The notes below the pieces were generated by a model. That model saw only the letters and a list, made by a program, of their open reading frames with translations. It was not told where the DNA came from and did not search any database. DNA of 64,000 nt from Coprenecus sp902388455 (GTDB taxonomy: Bacteria; Bacteroidota; Bacteroidia; Bacteroidales; UBA932): NCBI GenBank assembly GCA_963931615.1, contig OZ007032.1, positions 2,356,001 to 2,420,000 on the forward strand, written 5' to 3'. The stretch's first letter is position 1; every line of letters begins with the position of its first letter. The position numbers and the translations under genes were made by a program. This document shows positions 59,686-64,000 of the stretch, in pieces.

Positions 59686-61437
59686 ATGAAAAAACTATAT
59701 TCCGTCCTCATTTCCGCCGCACTTGGAGCGTGCATAATATCCTGCTCAGACACGTCCAGGCATGAAAGCCTGCACGACCAAGCCCATATCGAAACATATA
59801 AAGAGGCCTGGAGAAAGTTCAACACCGCAGGGCAGGACAGTGCCCTGATAGCCTACACCCGCCCTATCCTATTCAGAGCCCTTAGGCAGAAAGACACACT
59901 GACAGCACTATACTGCGGCACCTACATGGCCCAGGCCTGGCTCTTCATGGAACAGACCGACTCCACTGCAGCCCTCCTGGAACAGATGCGCAGAGACATC
60001 GCCCGGCAGGACGACAACATCCTCAAATACCTGTACTGGAGTATCTGCGGAGGATACGCCATCAAGGCCGAACTGAACTACACCAAAGCCATGGAATACT
60101 ACAGCCGCAGCTACGAATACTCCGTGGCCTCCGGAGACGTGAGCCGGCAGCTGGGAATACTCATGGATATCATCTACATCTTCTATATCAGGTCCGACGG
60201 AAATGGAATGAAATATGCCGAGCAGGCCTGCAGCCTGGCCCATAATGAGAGTATGCCGCTGGAGGACAGATGTGCGGCGGACATGATGATGGCCATGATG
60301 CACCATATCAACGGCAACGACAGGACAGCACTTGGCTACATTGACTCGGCGGCGGATATGGCGGAGAAAGGCGGATATCTGACTCTTTATCCACTGATAT
60401 ACAAAGTATACGGAGATGTCTGGACATCCAGTGCCAGATACTCCGAAGCAGAACGGTACTACAGCCGTGCGCTCAGATACACCGGCTACACCGACGCCGG
60501 TATAGAGACCATGATATACCTGGACTACGGCCGGATGCTGCAGAAAGCCGGAGACTACGGTAAAGCTGAGAGAATCCTAGAGCAGGGCCTGGAAATATCC
60601 TACAGAAACGACAATCACGAATGCCGCAAGGAACTACTCTCATCCCTGATAGACAATGCGCTTCATTCCCGGGACAGCCTCCGTCTCGCAGCATTGGCCG
60701 GCAACTACCGCGCATATCTTGACAGTGTATCCAATCTTCAGAGGGAGAGAGAGTTCAACTCCATGCTCATGTCCATGCAGAGAGTAGAGTACGAGAACAT
60801 CGCCCAGGCCGCCGAACTGGAATATCTGCGTTCCCGCCAGAGACTGCTGGCCAACATGGCAGTGCTCACGCTTATAGCTGTCGTAGCCATCTTCCTGCTG
60901 ATTCTTTACCGCCGCCAGCGCAACACTTACAAGCTCCTGGTAGAAAAATATCAACAATATGCCGACCAGTTCAACAAGGAGAAAGAGAAAACAAAGACTG
61001 CCGGAACGGATAAATCCGCTCAGAACAACACGGACCGTGCCGACCGGGAACTGTTCGAACGTATCGAAACAATGATGCAGGAACAGAAAACCTACAGAAT
61101 GAAATCCCTGACCAGAGACTCACTTGCCGAGATGCTGGGCACGAACCGGACTTACCTCTCCAGAGCCATCAACAACATGTCGGGCAAATCCTTCAGCGAC
61201 TACATCAACACCTGGAGAGTCATCGAAGCCACCCGCATCATGTCCGACAGATCTATGGACATCCCGCTCAAGCAGCTGGCCGATGACCTGGGCTACAGTT
61301 CCACATCAGTATTCTACCGGTCCTTCCAGAAAGAGACCGGTGTTACCGCCGGGAAATATATGAAAGAAGTCCGGGCCATGCACGGCGGACAAAAAAACTC
61401 GGATATTGATGATGATTCGGCAAAATTGCCGGATTGA
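59686..61437 (+). CDS. Lipoprotein-signal TPR / transmembrane / AraC-HTH regulator (paralogue)
   Basis: The protein has 583 residues from ATG 59686 (MKKLYSVLISAALGACIISC, Cys20). It has the same plan as 46411-48111: TPR-like helices, with the shared ALYCGTYMAQAWLFME-type start and the RYTGYTDAG block. Then come a coiled coil, one membrane helix (about 408-428, MAVLTLIAVVAIFLLILY), a charged linker and an AraC-type HTH (LGTNRTYLSRAINNMSGKS ... IPLKQLADDLGYSSTSVF). Lipoproteins of one family flank it on both sides, suggesting it senses an extracytoplasmic state and controls them. The upstream ATG at 59623 lies before the promoter and was rejected. Confidence 0.85.
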   Translation: MKKLYSVLISAALGACIISCSDTSRHESLHDQAHIETYKEAWRKFNTAGQDSALIAYTRPILFRALRQKDTLTALYCGTYMAQAWLFMEQTDSTAALLEQMRRDIARQDDNILKYLYWSICGGYAIKAELNYTKAMEYYSRSYEYSVASGDVSRQLGILMDIIYIFYIRSDGNGMKYAEQACSLAHNESMPLEDRCAADMMMAMMHHINGNDRTALGYIDSAADMAEKGGYLTLYPLIYKVYGDVWTSSARYSEAERYYSRALRYTGYTDAGIETMIYLDYGRMLQKAGDYGKAERILEQGLEISYRNDNHECRKELLSSLIDNALHSRDSLRLAALAGNYRAYLDSVSNLQREREFNSMLMSMQRVEYENIAQAAELEYLRSRQRLLANMAVLTLIAVVAIFLLILYRRQRNTYKLLVEKYQQYADQFNKEKEKTKTAGTDKSAQNNTDRADRELFERIETMMQEQKTYRMKSLTRDSLAEMLGTNRTYLSRAINNMSGKSFSDYINTWRVIEATRIMSDRSMDIPLKQLADDLGYSSTSVFYRSFQKETGVTAGKYMKEVRAMHGGQKNSDIDDDSAKLPD

Positions 61438-61449
61438 GATTATTATGAG

Positions 61450-61480
61450 TTGCATTTCACATTACGGGCAGGTAGTTTTG
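61450..61480 (+). promoter_or_regulatory. Promoter of lipoprotein gene at 61506
   Basis: TTG at 61450-61452, a 20-bp spacer and TAGTTTTG at 61473-61480 fit the Bacteroidetes promoter. The start codon follows 25 bp later, so this gene can be transcribed apart from the regulator. Confidence 0.55.
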
Positions 61481-61505
61481 TCTCATTAAAAATCATTTGA
61501 ACACC

Positions 61506-62618
61506 ATGAAAAGACAGATTACCATTGCCGGCGGCATCGCCGTCGCCGCCGTTCTTACACTGGCATCCTGCAATCCGCAGGAAAACACCCCTGCAACCCT
61601 GTTCAGCGCCGTCTCCGACCAGCATCTTAAGGTCGGTCCCGAGAATGCCGTTCACGAGATTCTCTATAAAATAGACAACCCCTCCCCTGATAAGGCAGTC
61701 ACAGCAGACATCACCCCCGGCACTGAATGGATATACGGCATCAACGCAACAGGCTCCTACGGAGTAGTCAGCTTCGAGACCGCAGAGAACACTGACACCA
61801 CTGCCTCCAGGGAAGCCGTCATAACCCTCACCTACGGAGAGCAGAGCCTGGATTTCACCGTCACTCAGGACAAAGCACGCACATACGGTACGTTCTCAAT
61901 AACCACCGGTCCGAACACTACCGGCGAAGTCGTCTGGAGCGTAATCCCTCCTGACGAGAATCTGACATACGTCAACATGATTACAGACAAGGCCACATGG
62001 GAGTCCTTCAGCACGTATGAGGAATATATGCAGTACGACATACAGTACTTCCAGGACCTGGCTGCCGAACGCGGGATGTCCTACGAGGAATTCCTGTCAA
62101 AGAACGTATTGAAGAAAGGCAGGATAGTAGATGACTCCGCAAAGGATCTGTCCCCGGACACCGAGTATATCGTGTACGCATACGGCATGGATTCCACCGG
62201 CAGGATACTGACCGGCATGTACTATGCAGAGACAGCCACCCTTCCGGTAGAGGACACCGATGTCACATTTGAGCTTACAGTCACCCAGGAATTTCCATTC
62301 GCCACCATTTCAGCTGTTCCGAGCCGGGACGATGTCTATTACCTTATGGATGTGTATAACGGGACAGGCACTCCTGAAGAAATCACTGAAGCCTATCAGG
62401 AAATGCTCAACGAGGTGGTTTACATGGTCTCCGCTTTCGGAATGTCTGTCTACGAATACATGATGGACACGGCTTTCATAGGACCGGCTACTTCTGATCC
62501 CATCCAGGTGGGTCAGGTCACGGAATTCACTGCATTCGCAGTAGCCGTGGACGTAAATACAGGAATTCTGACATCAGTGGCCTCGACCAAAGTATGTGAA
62601 ATCGACTTCGGCTACTAA
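61506..62618 (+). CDS. BACON-like module lipoprotein (locus 2, second)
   Basis: The protein has 370 residues from ATG 61506, with a lipoprotein signal ending LASC (Cys22). A BACON-like domain (about 25-125) is followed by two FnIII-like modules. The first has TYVNMITDKATWESFSTYEE and SPDTEYIVYAYGMD, nearly superposable on the product of 57988; the second ends TEFTAFAVAVDVNTG. It lacks the C-terminal sandwich of its relative. It probably sits on the cell surface. Confidence 0.75.
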   Translation: MKRQITIAGGIAVAAVLTLASCNPQENTPATLFSAVSDQHLKVGPENAVHEILYKIDNPSPDKAVTADITPGTEWIYGINATGSYGVVSFETAENTDTTASREAVITLTYGEQSLDFTVTQDKARTYGTFSITTGPNTTGEVVWSVIPPDENLTYVNMITDKATWESFSTYEEYMQYDIQYFQDLAAERGMSYEEFLSKNVLKKGRIVDDSAKDLSPDTEYIVYAYGMDSTGRILTGMYYAETATLPVEDTDVTFELTVTQEFPFATISAVPSRDDVYYLMDVYNGTGTPEEITEAYQEMLNEVVYMVSAFGMSVYEYMMDTAFIGPATSDPIQVGQVTEFTAFAVAVDVNTGILTSVASTKVCEIDFGY

Positions 62619-62677
62619 AACAGTTAGACAGACACATACAGGCACGGTGTAGCGCATTGCCCGCGCAGAGCTCCACA

Positions 62678-63574
62678 CTAAAACAGTTCGGCGAGCATGC
62701 AGCGGGCTGAGCCGCCACCGTGGGTCTCTATATAGTCGAGCTGTGGAGACAGCAGCTTGTAATGGGCGCTGAGCTCGCGGCTCTGCTCGGTGGTGAGGCT
62801 CTTGCGGGCGGTGGCGGACATCACGAGGACGGGGCGGCCGGAGGGGCTGCTGAGCTCGAGCATATTGCCGGCGAAGCTCTCCAGCTGGTCAAATGAGATG
62901 TCCAGGATCTTCCTGCCGCTGCCGGTGATGGAGGCCAGGACCCTCTCCCGGTCCTCCGGGCGGATGGACTCGGTGCAGATGATGCAATAGGCGGTGCCGA
63001 GGCTCATCAGCACGTTCGTATGGTAGACGGCGACACCGTTGCGGTCGTAAGCCTCAAAGAATACGGGAGTATAACTCATCTGTTTGCAGAAATCCGCGAG
63101 CACCTGCTCCGAGGTACGGTAGGACTTGCAGGCATAAACAACTCTGTTATCCCGGTCGAGTATCATGCTTCCGGTCCCCTCGAGAAAGAGATTGTCATTT
63201 TCCCACCAGGTGAGGTCTATGAGACGGCGCACCTCGAAATTTTTCCGGATGACATCCAGAACCTCCGGCTTGCGCTCATTCCTCCGGTTGGGGGCGGACA
63301 TGGGATAGAGAACGAGGGTGCCGTCCTCGTGGGTGCTGAACCAGTTGTTGGGGAAAATGGAGTCTGGGGTGTGCGGATGAGGGGTGTCCTCAGCGATGAC
63401 CACGTCTATCTTATTGGCCCTGAGGAGGGCGACGTAGGAGGTGAACTCGCGCAGGGCGTTCTCCTGGGCCGAAGACTCGCGGCCGGGACGGGAGAATGCG
63501 TTGTTGCCGCCCGTCTGCGGGTTGAAGGCGAAACGGGCGGGCTTGACCATCAGTACCTTGGATGTCGTCTGCAT
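62678..63574 (-). CDS. ctlX: Citrulline/arginine deiminase-related hydrolase CtlX
   Basis: The protein has 298 residues with the guanidino-group-modifying fold: VLMVKPARFAFNPQTGGNNA at the start, the DSIFPNNWFSTHEDG block, NDNLFLEGTGSMILDR, the AVYHTNVLMSLG catalytic His region and C-terminal G-G-G-S-A-R-C-M nucleophile Cys. This matches the CtlX/amidinotransferase family that acts in citrulline or arginine use. It lies 15 bp downstream of rocD, which turns the product ornithine into glutamate semialdehyde. Confidence 0.88.
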   Translation of the reverse strand: MQTTSKVLMVKPARFAFNPQTGGNNAFSRPGRESSAQENALREFTSYVALLRANKIDVVIAEDTPHPHTPDSIFPNNWFSTHEDGTLVLYPMSAPNRRNERKPEVLDVIRKNFEVRRLIDLTWWENDNLFLEGTGSMILDRDNRVVYACKSYRTSEQVLADFCKQMSYTPVFFEAYDRNGVAVYHTNVLMSLGTAYCIICTESIRPEDRERVLASITGSGRKILDISFDQLESFAGNMLELSSPSGRPVLVMSATARKSLTTEQSRELSAHYKLLSPQLDYIETHGGGSARCMLAELF

Positions 63575-63589
63575 GGTGAAATTTTGTCT

Positions 63590-64000
63590 TTAGAGATGTT
63601 CGAATACGTCCTTGATGATGCCGGCGGCCTCGCGCAGCTGTTCCTCGTTGATGACGAGAGGGGGCGCGAAGCGGATGATGTGCCGGTGGGTGGGCTTGGC
63701 TATGAGGCCCTTATCGGCCATTGCCAGGCAGATGTCCCAGGCCTCGAGACCCTTCTGCGGCTCGGTGATGACGGCGTTGAGCAGTCCCTTGCCGCGGACG
63801 GACTTGAAGAAGGGGGAATTGATCCCGGCCATTTCCTCCCGGAAGATCTTGCCGAGCCTCTCGGCATTCTCGGTCAGGTGCTCGTCGCGGATAACCTCGA
63901 GGGCCGCTACCGCCACCTTGGCCGCGAGGGGGAAGCCTCCGAAGGTGGAGCCGTGCTCGCCGGGCTTAATGGTCAGCATGATCTCGTCGTCGGCCAGGAC
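63590..64000 (-). CDS. rocD: Ornithine aminotransferase, C-terminal part (runs off right edge)
   Basis: The visible 136 residues contain the conserved PLP-site neighbour GEHGSTFGGFPLAAKVAVAA, VRGKGLLNAVI and the end IIRFAPPLVINEEQLREA. These match ornithine--oxo-acid transaminase of class III. The frame is open to the window edge. With ctlX and pruA it fits arginine/citrulline breakdown to glutamate. Confidence 0.9.
   Translation of the reverse strand, partial: VLADDEIMLTIKPGEHGSTFGGFPLAAKVAVAALEVIRDEHLTENAERLGKIFREEMAGINSPFFKSVRGKGLLNAVITEPQKGLEAWDICLAMADKGLIAKPTHRHIIRFAPPLVINEEQLREAAGIIKDVFEHL

Overview
The window is about 55% GC chromosomal DNA from a member of the Bacteroidales, probably a Rikenellaceae or Alistipes-like gut commensal; the genus cannot be fixed from the sequence alone. 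Signs of this are the many -7 boxes of the form TAnnTTTG close to start codons, BACON-domain lipoproteins, a TonB receptor with a carboxypeptidase-regulatory-like N-terminus, DUF4374/PepSY and DUF6249 families, TPR plus AraC-HTH regulators and a GH29 fucosidase. No prophage, complete insertion sequence, CRISPR array or rRNA is visible.

Layout. 1-3.2 kb: edge-truncated hypothetical gene, a 791-bp unit bounded by a 41-bp direct repeat that carries a possible PD-(D/E)XK-fold gene, a WYL regulator, a small winged-helix protein and a BASS transporter. 3.3-8.1 kb: TonB receptor, DUF4374 lipoprotein and PepSY protein (iron or haem type uptake). 8-18 kb: possible clan-CD cysteine peptidase, methyltransferase, nitroreductase, mutS2, diadenylate cyclase, C69 dipeptidase and PHP phosphatase. 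18-21.6 kb: a NUC1-type nuclease lipoprotein preceded by a lipoprotein with five OB-fold repeats. 21.7-25 kb: SPFH protein with an Arc-like protein, ferritin and fucosidase. 25-30.7 kb: RND efflux operon. 30.8-34.8 kb: pullulanase, then a gene-free stretch with a 105-bp tandem array, a 17-bp perfect hairpin and a 78-bp repeat pair.

34.8-42.6 kb: PhzF; a cysteine-dioxygenase-like pseudogene broken by a 5-bp duplication; a 5-FCL/nitronate monooxygenase fusion; a QueH reading frame running into a lipoprotein metallopeptidase; a ParDE module; an ECF sigma factor locus. 42.6-49.5 kb and 57.9-62.6 kb: two related loci, each with a membrane-spanning TPR/AraC-HTH regulator that has a lipoprotein signal, beside Ig/BACON-like surface lipoproteins; a truncated relative lies at 48.3-49.5 kb. 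49.5-54 kb: pruA, a DUF2490 barrel, a second 105-bp array and an MNT/HEPN pair. 54.2-57.7 kb: tRNA-Met and rpsL-rpsG-fusA-rpsJ. 62.6-64 kb: ctlX and rocD.

How genes work together: ctlX, rocD and pruA fit arginine/citrulline/ornithine to glutamate catabolism. The nuclease and OB-fold lipoproteins look like an extracellular nucleic-acid handling pair. The most interesting possible system is the duplicated regulator plus lipoprotein locus, in which a lipid-anchored periplasmic TPR domain is joined through one membrane helix to a DNA-binding domain next to the cell-surface lipoproteins it may control.
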